Notes: a model not told the origin generated them from the sequence alone. Positions 28,996-41,169 are shown, counted from the first letter of the stretch. The stretch is 64,000 bases of DNA from Paenibacillus peoriae KCTC 3763 (GCF_000236805.1 NZ_AGFX01000012.1:124001-188000), one strand, 5' to 3'. Program-made: numbers and translations.

Positions 28996-29319
28996 CTACT
29001 CTTCTATCTCCGCTTGCGGATCGTAAAGATATTGGTCCAGCGGGATGCGTCCGTTTGCATTAAAATATATGCCCTCTTCCTCCAAATACAGACGCTGCAG
29101 CGATGCTGATCCATCCTCCTGCAAAGCAATCTCACCCAAGCGGTTGACTACTCTATGCCAGGGAAGCCGGTGTTTCTGGCTGAGTGAATGCAAAATGCGC
29201 ACCACCTGTCTGGCCCCTCTAGGGCTTCCAGCTTCTGCTGCAATTTGCCCATAGGTCATTACTTTCCCCTCAGGGATCAGCAATATAATTTGAAGCACAC
29301 GGGCAGTGAAAGGCTGCAT
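28996..29319 (-). CDS. Alkyltransferase-like protein (ATL), MGMT family without the active Cys
   Basis: 107 residues with the DNA-binding helix-turn-helix of O6-alkylguanine-DNA alkyltransferases (VMTYGQIAAEAGSPRGARQVVRI, where the Arg finger and GARQV are conserved). The reactive PCHRV motif reads PWHRVV here, so Trp replaces the methyl-accepting Cys. Proteins of this type bind O6-alkylguanine lesions and hand them to nucleotide excision repair rather than reversing them. Length is normal for ATLs. It stands alone, convergent with the small gene and separated from it by a terminator. Confidence 0.93.
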   Translation of the reverse strand: MQPFTARVLQIILLIPEGKVMTYGQIAAEAGSPRGARQVVRILHSLSQKHRLPWHRVVNRLGEIALQEDGSASLQRLYLEEEGIYFNANGRIPLDQYLYDPQAEIEE

Positions 29320-29405
29320 ATTCTAATCCTCCTGCATTACTATTACTTTTTCTATGATTATATCACCCCCGTTGTTAGAGACAACTCCAAATCCCAAATG
29401 TAAAC

Positions 29406-30566
29406 TCAGAATCCGTTCAGACCCTGTCTTTTTAAATCCTGTGCCACCAAACGTGCCAGCTCCCTTGCGCCTGCAAAGTTCGGATGAAGAGAGTCACCAT
29501 TCATATACAGGGCGAGCGTAGCCTCTTTGCCAATAGAAGTGAAATAAGTTGAGCTAAGTACGTTCAGATCAACCAAAGGCGTTTGTTCCTCTTGAGCCAG
29601 TGCCAAAATAGCGCTTCTATACCATCTATGCTCAGCGTTGTGTACATTGTTAGCATTAAAGTCCGTGGCTCGGCCTTGCGGTGTTGACAGGATGACTGTC
29701 GCCCCTTTCGCCTTAACCTGACGGATCATATCCCGCATCCAGTCCTTAAACTCCGCTTCGTTTTCATTATGCTTGGGATTGGTATCATTAATGCCTAGCT
29801 GGAGAATGAAATAATCTCCGGGCTTAATATATTTGACAATGGCCTCCAACTGTCCATCCTGATGGAAGCCCCTAGCAATCTGACCGCCGGACGCCATGTT
29901 GCGAATTTGGAACGTATTCGTGTTCACAAACTTTGGCAGCAGTTGACCCCACCCAGCCTGCACACTGCTATCCAGCGGATAGTAGTTACATACAGTAGAA
30001 TCTCCGCCGATATAAATCGTTCGATTAGTAACCGAGTTGCCAGACAACGGCCTGATTTCCAATGCACTGAGTGTAAAGGCTGCGCCCTCTTTACCTTCTG
30101 TAACCAGCAGGTTCAGCTGCCCGTCTGTCACTGGAATTTGGAAACGATCCTTGGCTGCATTTCCTGTCATATTAATGACCTGATACACGCCCTCAGCGGC
30201 AACACTCGAACGGGAGGTATTTCCTAACGTAACCGACACCTCATACAGTCCGGGAGGAAGATCAACATCAAAGGTATTCTCACTTTTTGTTCCGGTAGCC
30301 AGAAACTGTACCGCATCGCTAGCCACTCCAGCCCCAGAGGCACTGACATTGCGCATGTTCCCAGGGGTACGGAAGCCATAGCCGCGTGCCTTGTCGTAGG
30401 ATAACGAAGCACTCACTCCGGTATAGCCCGCTTCGACCGTGCCTCCACCAAAATCAAACTTATACTCGCCTGCGGCTGCATACGTGGGGACAGCTATGCC
30501 CAAACCCGGTGCACCACATAATAAAGCAGCTAAAAGCATACCTGTCAAACCTTTTTTCCATTTCAA
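29406..30566 (-). CDS. Secreted rhamnogalacturonan acetylesterase (SGNH/GDSL)
   Basis: 386 residues. Start is TTG 30566 with GGAGG eight bases upstream. A signal peptide (cleavage near TYAAA, residue 31) is followed by a beta-sandwich of about 135 residues (begins YKFDFGGGTVEAGY), probably carbohydrate-binding, and then the SGNH hydrolase: block I IGGDSTVC with the Ser, block III LQLGINDTN, and block V DSLHPN with the Asp and His. This matches the RhgT/YesT type that removes acetyl groups from pectic rhamnogalacturonan. It fits the L-rhamnose operon at 45.8-51.5 kb in a plant-polymer lifestyle. Confidence 0.92.
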   Translation of the reverse strand: MKWKKGLTGMLLAALLCGAPGLGIAVPTYAAAGEYKFDFGGGTVEAGYTGVSASLSYDKARGYGFRTPGNMRNVSASGAGVASDAVQFLATGTKSENTFDVDLPPGLYEVSVTLGNTSRSSVAAEGVYQVINMTGNAAKDRFQIPVTDGQLNLLVTEGKEGAAFTLSALEIRPLSGNSVTNRTIYIGGDSTVCNYYPLDSSVQAGWGQLLPKFVNTNTFQIRNMASGGQIARGFHQDGQLEAIVKYIKPGDYFILQLGINDTNPKHNENEAEFKDWMRDMIRQVKAKGATVILSTPQGRATDFNANNVHNAEHRWYRSAILALAQEEQTPLVDLNVLSSTYFTSIGKEATLALYMNGDSLHPNFAGARELARLVAQDLKRQGLNGF

Positions 30567-30878
30567 TCTTCATTCCTCCTCCGAATTTTAAATTGTACAT
30601 AAGGAGCATTCCAAACCTCTTTTGTAAGCGTATACATAAAATTTCACTACACAGATACTGATCTGTACCTATTTGATTTCTATGCAAAAGAAAAGCAGCT
30701 TATTCGTTAAGTTGCAACTTGTACTTGTCGGTCTGCATAGGACATCAAGGTTATACAATTTCTTAACAAATGTTAAGAAGTTGATAAGTGTTTCTTAAGC
30801 CGCTCCCTTTCAGGTTGTTAAGAACTTTGTCTTTTAATAGAAAGAGTTCAACAAGATACAGTTCACGGCCGAAAGGAA
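30567..30878. promoter_or_regulatory. Divergent intergenic region with TTCTTAAC palindrome
   Basis: 312 bases between the acetylesterase and the acyltransferase. It contains a perfect inverted repeat TTCTTAAC-AAAT-GTTAAGAA at 30760-30779, followed by further half-sites TTTCTTAAG near 30791 and GTTAAGAAC near 30818. These sit upstream of the acyltransferase gene and look like a regulator-binding cluster. Confidence 0.5.
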
Positions 30879-30887
30879 ATGAAGCTT

Positions 30888-32078
30888 ATGAAACCTACGA
30901 ACAAGGAAAAAATTCCCGAATTGCAGTTGGTCAGAGCCATGGCGATTTTAGCCGTTATTATGGTCCACGCCACTTCCTATGCAACAGTTCAACTTACAGA
31001 TTCCAGCCTTTATGTTGTATATAATGCGCTCAATGTGCTGATGAAGTATGGTACACCTGTATTTATCGCGCTAAGCAGCATGGTGCTGTTCTACAACTAT
31101 AAGGATCGCCCGATGGGACGACAGCTATTAATCCGCTTTTACAAGCAGAGATTGCTGTATATTCTCTTGCCTTACTTTATGTTCTCTCTGTTTTATTTTG
31201 TCCTTTCTCTCATGGCTGACAGCTCCGAAACGTGGAATATAGCCGCGCTTGCGGAAAGCTTTGCTGTGAAGCTGGCAACAGGTAAAGCGTATACGCATTT
31301 ATACTATATTTTTATCATGATGCAATTCTATCTGGCATTTCCACTTGTGCTGTGGATGTTCCAGCGTTATCGGCATATTCCGCAATGGTCTATCGTCATG
31401 GGGCTGCTGGTACAATGGTCATTTGTAATTGGCAACAAATTTCTATTTCAGGTTCAAAATAAAGGCAGCTGGGCGCTGTCTTATATGGCCTGCTACATGC
31501 TGGGCGCTGCTCTTGGCTACTACTATCCGCAGCTCCGAACGTGGTTCCTGAGGCGCAAGGGGGAACGAAGCTTTGCCGGGGTGCTGTCATGGATCGGAAT
31601 TTGGGCCGTATGGTTGATTTCAGCTACTGTGCATGTCTATATGTGGTACGAAAGCAGAATGTACGGAATTTCCTACAATTCGCTGGTTTTTGAGCTTATG
31701 TACAATATGTACAGCCTGTCCAGTACGCTGGTATTGCTACAAGTTTCCTTTCTAATGTATAGAAGACAGCATTCCTTTATCATTCGCAGGCTGGAACGTC
31801 TGGGCACACTGTCCTTTGGCGTGTATCTGATTCATCCGTTCTTTCTACTGCTGTATCGGCAGTTTTCGCCACACATCGGTTCGCCGCAGCTCATTCATAT
31901 TTGGTACGCCGGAGGCTTTTTCTTTGCACTTCTTTGCTCTTGGCTCGTCGTGTCGGTTATTGCCCGCTTCCTGCCATTTGCATGGATCTTGTTCGGCCAA
32001 CTGCCGGGAATACAAAAAAGCTCATTCAAGCAAGAAGAGTGTATTTCTTCACCCGAAACGATACTGTCCAAAAGCTGA
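30888..32078 (+). CDS. Acyltransferase 3 family membrane protein
   Basis: About 396 residues from ATG 30888 (AAAGGA at about ten bases; the ATG at 30879 is too close to it). About ten hydrophobic helices fill the protein. The N-terminal helix LQLVRAMAILAVIMVHATSYA carries the conserved Arg and His of the family. Such proteins O-acetylate or O-succinylate cell-surface polysaccharides or lipids. The two-component genes directly downstream on the same strand may respond to, or control, the same envelope property. The substrate cannot be told from sequence. Confidence 0.9.
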   Translation: MKPTNKEKIPELQLVRAMAILAVIMVHATSYATVQLTDSSLYVVYNALNVLMKYGTPVFIALSSMVLFYNYKDRPMGRQLLIRFYKQRLLYILLPYFMFSLFYFVLSLMADSSETWNIAALAESFAVKLATGKAYTHLYYIFIMMQFYLAFPLVLWMFQRYRHIPQWSIVMGLLVQWSFVIGNKFLFQVQNKGSWALSYMACYMLGAALGYYYPQLRTWFLRRKGERSFAGVLSWIGIWAVWLISATVHVYMWYESRMYGISYNSLVFELMYNMYSLSSTLVLLQVSFLMYRRQHSFIIRRLERLGTLSFGVYLIHPFFLLLYRQFSPHIGSPQLIHIWYAGGFFFALLCSWLVVSVIARFLPFAWILFGQLPGIQKSSFKQEECISSPETILSKS

Positions 32079-32190
32079 TGACATCCAACAAACATCCTGA
32101 GATGAGGGCTTTATAGCTCCTGTCTCTAAAAAGGTATATAATACGCCCATATTGTATACTGCTGAAAAGAACAGAAAGGGTGCGCGGGCC

Positions 32191-32892
32191 ATGCATAACG
32201 GAACCATTTTATTAGTCGATGATGAACCTGAAATTATTAAGCTCATGCAAATATATTTGGAAAATGAAGGATACCGACTGCTCATGGCACGGGACGGACT
32301 GGAAGCGCTGGATCAGGTCAGCCGGGAAACGATAGATGTGATGGTGCTTGATGTGATGATGCCGAACATGGAAGGGATCGAAGCCTGTATGAAAATCAGG
32401 GAAACCGAGCATTTTCCGATCATCATGCTGTCTGCAAAGGGACAAGACATGGACAAAATTACGGGGCTCAGCGTTGGGGCAGATGATTATGTCACCAAGC
32501 CGTTCAGCCCGCTGGAGCTGGTGGCACGCATCAAATCCCAGCTGCGCAGAGTACGGAAATATACCCACCCTTCCCCTGTGCTGGAGCATGAAATGATACT
32601 GGACGAGCTATCCATCAACTCTGCTACGCATGAGGTTGCTCTCGCCGGAGAGTCAATTAAGCTGACTCCGCGCGAATTCGCCATTGTTGAGCTTTTGGCT
32701 CGAAACCGGGGTCAAGTGCTGAGCATGGAGCAGATCTATGAGAAAGTCTGGAAGGAGCAATATCTGGAATCCAACAACACGTTAATGGTTCACGTTCGTA
32801 AAATCCGCGAGAAAATTGAGGCTGATCCACGAAAGCCCAAATACCTGAAAACAGTGTGGGGCATCGGCTACAAAATGGAAAAATTCGATTAA
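32191..32892 (+). CDS. VanR-like OmpR-family response regulator
   Basis: 233 residues from ATG 32191 (AAAGGGTG eight bases upstream). The receiver has DDEPE, phospho-Asp in VMVLDVMMPNMEG, the switch Ser in IIMLSAKGQD and Lys in YVTKPFS. The C-terminal winged helix contains LTPREFAIVELLARNRGQVLS and NTLMVHVRKIREKIE. The kinase follows 15 bases downstream. The resemblance to VanR-type regulators is by overall pattern; no van resistance genes are nearby. Confidence 0.95.
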   Translation: MHNGTILLVDDEPEIIKLMQIYLENEGYRLLMARDGLEALDQVSRETIDVMVLDVMMPNMEGIEACMKIRETEHFPIIMLSAKGQDMDKITGLSVGADDYVTKPFSPLELVARIKSQLRRVRKYTHPSPVLEHEMILDELSINSATHEVALAGESIKLTPREFAIVELLARNRGQVLSMEQIYEKVWKEQYLESNNTLMVHVRKIREKIEADPRKPKYLKTVWGIGYKMEKFD

Positions 32893-32907
32893 TGGAGGGC
32901 TTGTGTC

Positions 32908-34014
32908 TTGAAGGCAAAACGATACGATACGCTGGGATGGAAGCTGGCAGCCCTTAGCCTTGCCGCCTTCACTTTAACCGGACTGATTTTGATGGTGTTT
33001 TATTATGGAGCGTCTTTGTTGTTATGGCTGAATCCCTCCCGTTCATTTTTTGGCACCCGGCTGATCCGCTGGACCGTAAATCACATTGGTTCCTCACTGA
33101 TCATGCTGGTGAGCGGGCTGCCTTTATATATTTATTTCTTTTTTCTTTTTACCAAAAATACGATTGGCTATCTACGTGAAATTACGACAGGGATGCAGAA
33201 GTTCGCGGACGGAAATCTGTCCTATTCGATTCCAGTGTCTTCAGCGGATGAGCTCGCAACCTTGGCGAAAAATATGAACACCATGGCAGACAAGCTCCGT
33301 CTCTCTCTGGAAGAGGAACGGGCTTCCGCCAAAGCCAAAAACGATCTGATCACCGGCGTATCCCACGATCTCCGCACACCGCTCACATCCGTGATCGGCT
33401 TTCTGGAGTATATTGAAACCGACCGCTACCGGGACGAAATCGAGCTGCGCTACTATGTGAATATTGCTTATGAAAAATCGCTGACGCTTAAAAAGCTGAT
33501 CGACGACTTGTTTGAATATACACGCGTGAGCGGTGGCAGCCTGCCACTGGAGCTGGAGCCTGTGGACCTCGGCAAATTGCTCACTCAGCTTGCGGAGGAA
33601 TTTGTGCCTTCACTGGAACAGGCTGACATGTCCTACCGGGTGCGGATCGTCGAGCCTGTTCGAATTTTGGCCGATACGGACGAACTGGTGCGTCTGTATG
33701 AAAATTTATTTTCTAACGCCATTCGCTATGGAAAAGATGGCAAGCGTCTCGATATCACCGTAGGACATGAAGGAGACGAGGCGGTCGTGATCTGCACCAA
33801 TTACGGCACCCCCATCCCGGCAGAGGATATCCCTCATTTATTTGAACGGTTTTACCGGGTGGACAAATCACGCTCCAAGGCAACCGGAGGCACCGGGCTG
33901 GGGCTTGCCATTACCAAAAGCATTACCGAGTTGCACAATGGCCACATTTCGGTGAGGAGCAATCGCAGACAAACGGATTTTGAAACCCGTTTTCCGCTCT
34001 ATCATGGTCGTTAA
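32908..34014 (+). CDS. VanS-like sensor histidine kinase
   Basis: 368 residues, start TTG 32908 with GGAGGG eight bases upstream. Two membrane helices (about 14-42 and 63-85) with only a short outside loop of about 20 residues suggest intramembrane sensing. HAMP follows, then H-box GVSHDLRTPLTSVIGFLE, N-box ENLFSNAIRYG, F-box HLFERFYRVD and G2 box GTGLGLAITKS. It ends the acyltransferase-regulator-kinase cluster, before a strong terminator. Confidence 0.94.
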   Translation: MKAKRYDTLGWKLAALSLAAFTLTGLILMVFYYGASLLLWLNPSRSFFGTRLIRWTVNHIGSSLIMLVSGLPLYIYFFFLFTKNTIGYLREITTGMQKFADGNLSYSIPVSSADELATLAKNMNTMADKLRLSLEEERASAKAKNDLITGVSHDLRTPLTSVIGFLEYIETDRYRDEIELRYYVNIAYEKSLTLKKLIDDLFEYTRVSGGSLPLELEPVDLGKLLTQLAEEFVPSLEQADMSYRVRIVEPVRILADTDELVRLYENLFSNAIRYGKDGKRLDITVGHEGDEAVVICTNYGTPIPAEDIPHLFERFYRVDKSRSKATGGTGLGLAITKSITELHNGHISVRSNRRQTDFETRFPLYHGR

Positions 34015-34093
34015 CCAGCATACAACAGCCCTAGCCGATCAATAGCGTTCGTATCAGATTCGCCTCCGCTTCCATTCTACTCCTGCATATAAA

Positions 34094-34134
34094 AAACAAA
34101 CCGGCCATAGATTGTATCTTTGGCCGGTTTGTTT
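34094..34134. terminator. Bidirectional terminator
   Basis: Perfect 14-bp stem (34094-34107 with 34121-34134), with T-rich tails in both directions, between the convergent kinase and beta-glucosidase genes. Confidence 0.9.
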
Positions 34135-34166
34135 CTGACTTTTACGGAACGGGGGCACATATCTCT

Positions 34167-35600
<1,434 letters not shown>

Positions 35601-35616
35601 TCATTTCCTCCCTTAT

Positions 35617-37506
35617 TTAATGTATTGTGAGCACAACACTTTGCAAATCTACGGATTTTTGCTGTGTCTGGGTAACCTTTTGGTAAGCAGTGCTGTTGGT
35701 AACAATGATCGGAGTGGTCAGGTCATAACCGGCGGCCTGAATTTTCGGAATATCAAATTCAAGCAGCAAATCGCCTCGTTCAATCCGTTGCCCTTGTGCT
35801 ACATGCTTCGTGAAATAGTCGCCTTTCAACTTAACCGTATCCAGTCCCACATGAATTAACAACTCTAGCTGGTTGTCTGAGGTGATGGCTACCGCATGGC
35901 CGGTTCGGAATACGAGCGAGACAACGCCGGACACTGGTGAATATACCTTGCCTTCGCGTGGTAAAATGGCGATCCCTTGGCCCATCGCTTCCGTAGAAAA
36001 TGCCGGATCATTCACTTGACTAAGCGGAACAATTTCGCCATTTATCGGTGCATAGACCTCTTCGCGGACCACGGTTTGTCCATGTTCAGTCTGTAAGGCA
36101 GGCTCGGAATGGTCTGAATCTATCTTTCCTGTCTCCGCATCCGTCACCCCGTCTCCTTCTTTAAAGCCCAGAATATAAGTTAATACGGTCGTAACCACAA
36201 ATGAAACGATGATACTGATCAAATAAAAAGCAATGGTATTCGTAAAGAACGCTGGAATCGTTGTTATTGCCGGGAACACATAAGCAAGCACGGTCGCCTG
36301 GAAATGACCGGCGATGGCCCCTCCGACCATTCCCCCGATGACGGCAGCAATCATCGGTCTTTTCAGTTTCACGGACAGACCATAAACGATAGGTTCCGTG
36401 ATACCTGCGAACAGGGACGGGAAAATCGATGACAGTGCGTAAGCTTTCAGCTTTTTGTCCTTGGCTTTCAGAAAGACCCCAAGAGCGACACCGGATTGGG
36501 CGAAGGTCGCGGAAGCCATCATAGGCCGGATCGTATCAAACCCTTTGAGCGAAAGATTGTTGATCATCGCAGGCGCGATCCCCCAGTGTAAACCAAACAT
36601 CACCAGGAAGGTCCAGCCGCCTCCCAGGATCGCCCCGGTTAAGAGACCGCTTTGCGTACTCAAAAATTCAATACCATCAGCAATACCTTTACCGGTATAC
36701 ACTCCGAGCGGACCAATTACAATGGCGGTAAGCGGAACCATAATTAATAATGAAACGAGCGGGACCATAAATAGTTCAATGCTTTTCGGAACCACCCGTT
36801 TCAGGAATCGTTCCAGATACGAATACAGCCATATCGCTAAAATCGCAGGAATAATGGAAGTCGTGTAACTCATCAGGACAACGGGAATGTGGATAAAGGA
36901 AGCAATATCCCCCGTGTTCTCCATCAGCTTGGTGAAGTTAGGTTCCAGCAGAGCGGCCATAATGGCAGCAGATACGATCGGCTGGGTCTTGAACGTTCTA
37001 GAAGCTGAAAACGCTAACATCAGTGGCAGGAAGAAAAATACGCCATTGCCTGCGGCAGCAAGGATCGCATAGGTGCTGGAAGCACTGTCCAGCCACTCTA
37101 ACTGCGTAAGAATAACCAGGATGGCTTTCAGCATCCCTGCACCAGCCAAAGCAGGTACAATCGGTTGGAAGATGGAGCTCATGACGGTAAAGGCACGACT
37201 GATGAAATTGCCTTCCTTTGCATCAGCCTCTTTCTTGTCGTCGCCACTTTTGACTTGAAGGTTAAAGTTCTTCGCAATCGTATCATAAACCTCGCTAACA
37301 TGATTGCCGACCACCACCTGGTACTGCCCTCCGCTGTCAATCACGGAAATGACTCCGTCGGAATTTTCCAAAGCCTGTTTGTTGGCTTTTTGCTTGTCCT
37401 TGAGTGTAAATCTCAGACGGGTCATACAATGGTACAGATCACGGATGTTTTCTTCTCCGCCTACATTCGTTACAATGTATTTCGCTAATTCATCATGTTT
37501 GTTCAT
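35617..37506 (-). CDS. bglP: Beta-glucoside PTS transporter, fused EIIBCA
   Basis: 629 residues from ATG 37506 (GGAGG eight bases upstream; the frame runs on to 37575 through the leader hairpin, which is not coding). Domains are EIIB (1-85, phospho-Cys27 in YHCMTRLRF), EIIC with about ten helices (110-460) and EIIA (about 500-629, phospho-His in LLIHVGLDTV). It imports and phosphorylates beta-glucosides. It lies between the antiterminator gene and the matching 6-phospho-glucosidase. Expression is controlled by the RAT/terminator element just upstream. Confidence 0.96.
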   Translation of the reverse strand: MNKHDELAKYIVTNVGGEENIRDLYHCMTRLRFTLKDKQKANKQALENSDGVISVIDSGGQYQVVVGNHVSEVYDTIAKNFNLQVKSGDDKKEADAKEGNFISRAFTVMSSIFQPIVPALAGAGMLKAILVILTQLEWLDSASSTYAILAAAGNGVFFFLPLMLAFSASRTFKTQPIVSAAIMAALLEPNFTKLMENTGDIASFIHIPVVLMSYTTSIIPAILAIWLYSYLERFLKRVVPKSIELFMVPLVSLLIMVPLTAIVIGPLGVYTGKGIADGIEFLSTQSGLLTGAILGGGWTFLVMFGLHWGIAPAMINNLSLKGFDTIRPMMASATFAQSGVALGVFLKAKDKKLKAYALSSIFPSLFAGITEPIVYGLSVKLKRPMIAAVIGGMVGGAIAGHFQATVLAYVFPAITTIPAFFTNTIAFYLISIIVSFVVTTVLTYILGFKEGDGVTDAETGKIDSDHSEPALQTEHGQTVVREEVYAPINGEIVPLSQVNDPAFSTEAMGQGIAILPREGKVYSPVSGVVSLVFRTGHAVAITSDNQLELLIHVGLDTVKLKGDYFTKHVAQGQRIERGDLLLEFDIPKIQAAGYDLTTPIIVTNSTAYQKVTQTQQKSVDLQSVVLTIH

Positions 37507-37536
37507 AAAGCCTGCCTCCAATGCTCTCTGGTTGAT

Positions 37537-37622
37537 ATAAAAAAACCTGAGTAATTTCTGATACCAAAATTGCATTTTAGTATCGAAATCACTCAGGTAA
37601 TGCCCACGAATGGTAACACCCT
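37537..37622 (-). promoter_or_regulatory. RAT antiterminator and overlapping terminator, bglP leader
   Basis: On the minus strand, GGGTGTTACCATTCG then GGGCATTACC (about 37592-37622) matches the ribonucleic antiterminator recognised by LicT/BglG proteins. Its 3' half overlaps a terminator hairpin whose arms begin CCTGAGTGATTTC and end ACTCAGG, followed by seven T (37541-37547 region). Binding of the upstream LicT-like protein should block termination and allow bglP expression. Confidence 0.88.
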
Positions 37623-37623
37623 G

Positions 37624-38466
37624 TTAGTTTTCTGTTCGGTTGACCAATCTGGAAATGTGGATCATCAGATACATCATTTCATCATTGGTTAATTTCTGCT
37701 CAAACTGCTTATTCACGTATACCCCTATTTTTTGTACGCATCTGTGCTCTTCCGGAAATTTAACTTTCAGGTCTTCGAACAAGTTCATGTACTGTGGGTC
37801 TGCCGACTCGTGGGCAAAAAGCCGCTGGGCAAAAAATTTAAGATGAGTTACAAATCGGTTGTAATTCCATGAATCTTCATCAAACTCGACATTAAAGTGG
37901 TATTTTACAATATCCATAATATCCTTGATGACTTTTGATGTTTTTAGCGTCAGGTCAAGCTTCTGGTTATCCAGGCGGGCGTTGACAAAATGCAGGGCAA
38001 TAAAGCCGGCTTCATTTTCATCGAACGTGATATGGATCTTGTTACGAATCATCTCCAGCGCATGCTTCCCGATCGCGAACTCTTCGCGATAAAACCGCTT
38101 GATTTCCCATAGAAACCGGTTTTCAATCGGAGTTCCCCGCTCATGCCGTGCGATGGCAAATGAAATATGGTCAATCAAGGCCAGGTATATATAATCACTG
38201 ATGTCACCGGCTAATCTCGGTCTGGCATACTTCACGATTTCATCTGCAATCTCAATACACTCCATCTTTGCATCTTTCAGCAAATCCACCAGCTTGGAGG
38301 ATAAATCCTGAGTTTTGACGACAAACAGCTTGGTAATTTTCCGCTCATCGATGGTATCTCCCGGCTTCAGGTTGAATGCAATTCCATTCCCTGTCGCAAT
38401 GACTTCTTGGGCGTTCTCATCCTCTGCTAATACGACATTGTTGTTAAGCGCTTTCTTCAAAATCAT
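37624..38466 (-). CDS. licT: LicT/BglG-family transcriptional antiterminator
   Basis: 280 residues: an N-terminal CAT RNA-binding domain (1-56, ALNNNVVLAEDENAQEVIATG, GIAF) and two PRD domains with paired conserved histidines (DHISFAIARHERG and FIALHFVNARL in PRD1 and its border; later MIHISRL in PRD2). PTS-dependent phosphorylation of these histidines links activity to sugar supply and carbon status. It regulates its own leader and that of bglP, each of which carries a RAT site. First gene of the operon. Confidence 0.94.
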   Translation of the reverse strand: MILKKALNNNVVLAEDENAQEVIATGNGIAFNLKPGDTIDERKITKLFVVKTQDLSSKLVDLLKDAKMECIEIADEIVKYARPRLAGDISDYIYLALIDHISFAIARHERGTPIENRFLWEIKRFYREEFAIGKHALEMIRNKIHITFDENEAGFIALHFVNARLDNQKLDLTLKTSKVIKDIMDIVKYHFNVEFDEDSWNYNRFVTHLKFFAQRLFAHESADPQYMNLFEDLKVKFPEEHRCVQKIGVYVNKQFEQKLTNDEMMYLMIHISRLVNRTEN

Positions 38467-38535
38467 GCGACCACCTGCTTTTATTTACTGGAAGGCCATT
38501 TTTTAAAGAGACTCTGTTAAAAAATGTGAAAACAC

Positions 38536-38623
38536 TAAAAAACCTGAACAGAATACCGCTTAATAGACGTTATCGCCCATCTACCGGAACTCCATTCAGG
38601 TTATGCCTAAAATAGTAACACCC
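38536..38623 (-). promoter_or_regulatory. RAT antiterminator and terminator, licT leader
   Basis: GGGTGTTACTATTTTAGGCA then TAACC (about 38595-38623, minus strand) overlaps a terminator with arms CCTGAA / TTCAGG and a T-run (38536-38541). It is the second RAT in the operon, so the antiterminator controls its own synthesis. Confidence 0.87.
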
Positions 38624-38644
38624 TGAAAATGATAAAATTCATTT

Positions 38645-38696
38645 TTGTAATCGTTTTCTTGGCTTCATTATAATAGAGTTTCTTTTTTTCTGTCAA
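38645..38696 (-). promoter_or_regulatory. bgl operon promoter with cre site
   Basis: Consensus TTGACA (38691-38696), 18-base spacer and TATAAT (38667-38672). Just downstream, AAGAAAACGATTACAA (38645-38660) matches the catabolite-response element consensus with one difference, placed for CcpA roadblock or repression at the start site. Confidence 0.85.
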
Positions 38697-38725
38697 CCCT
38701 TTATTAATAAAAGCCTTCTATCCGC

Positions 38726-39580
38726 TTACTGCGGCTTCGGAGCCCCTGAACGGTTCACAATCCAGATGCCTGCCAGTACTAAAAAAATGCCAAGCAAGGT
38801 AGCTGCTTTGAGTTCCTCGTGAAGAAAGATCCAGCCGGATACAACACCAATGATGGGAACCAGCAGAAGCGTAACAGAAGCTTTGCTTGCTTCCATTCTG
38901 GTGAGAATATGGGTCCACAGCAGGAATGCAAGTGCAGACGCCACAATGCCGGAAAATAAAATATAAAGGATCGACGCAGTGCTAAAGTGCAGCTCCCATC
39001 GTTCAAACAACAGGGAATACAGTAACAATCCGAGCGCACCGAACGCCATTTGCCAGGTCGTGAATTGAGTTTTATCGCAATGCTGGAGCTTGAGCTTGAT
39101 AATCAGGTTCGAAAGTGCCCAAGCGACCGCTGAACTCACCCCAAGCAGCATAGCCCACAAATTGCCGCCCAAATGAATGTCCATAGCAAAGAATAGCCCC
39201 ATGATCCCTGTAGCATTTCCAATCGTTTTGCGTGTATTCAGCCGCTCACCCGGAATCATAAAATGAGCCATAATGGATAAAAACAGCGGCATGCTGTACG
39301 TAAGCACAGAGGTTAAGCCAGCATTAATGTAGTTCAGGGATATCTGAATCGCAATATTAAAATAGGTAGTCTGGAGAATCCCGCAGAGGATAACCCATTT
39401 CATCGTGTGCCTGTCAGGGTTCGGAACCCGTTTCCACATGAGAATTCCGAACAGGAGCAGCGTCCCTGTGAGAAACCGGAAAGCCGCAAATTGCACGGGT
39501 TCAAAGGCTCCATTGCCCAATTTCATGATGACAAAATTAAAGCCCCAGATCAGGCATAAGAGCAGGCTCAAGCCTTTCAT
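38726..39580 (-). CDS. EamA-family (DMT) transporter
   Basis: 284 residues arranged as about ten membrane helices in two EamA repeats (first with LCLIWGFNFVIMKLGNG, second beginning near residue 145 with SSAVAWALSNLIIK). These are drug/metabolite transporters with varied substrates. It begins 17 bases after the second 6-phospho-beta-glucosidase gene with GGAGG ten bases upstream of ATG 39580, so the two are one transcript. A sugar-related substrate is therefore possible but unproven. Confidence 0.92.
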   Translation of the reverse strand: MKGLSLLLCLIWGFNFVIMKLGNGAFEPVQFAAFRFLTGTLLLFGILMWKRVPNPDRHTMKWVILCGILQTTYFNIAIQISLNYINAGLTSVLTYSMPLFLSIMAHFMIPGERLNTRKTIGNATGIMGLFFAMDIHLGGNLWAMLLGVSSAVAWALSNLIIKLKLQHCDKTQFTTWQMAFGALGLLLYSLLFERWELHFSTASILYILFSGIVASALAFLLWTHILTRMEASKASVTLLLVPIIGVVSGWIFLHEELKAATLLGIFLVLAGIWIVNRSGAPKPQ

Positions 39581-39597
39581 GCATCATACGCCTCCGT

Positions 39598-41091
<1,494 letters not shown>

Positions 41092-41169
41092 TTAAGAAGT
41101 ATGGCGGAACCCGTGTGCCTCGAGTGCATCCCGGATTGCTGCATACGCTTTATGTTTTCATGCTACAAT

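Noticed and set aside
32191-34014. Glycopeptide resistance (van) cluster
   Set aside because: The regulator and kinase look VanRS-like, but no VanH, VanA-type ligase or VanX genes are nearby.
37507-37575. Longer EIIBCA start
   Set aside because: It would translate the terminator hairpin and T-run of the bglP leader; GGAGG fits ATG 37506.
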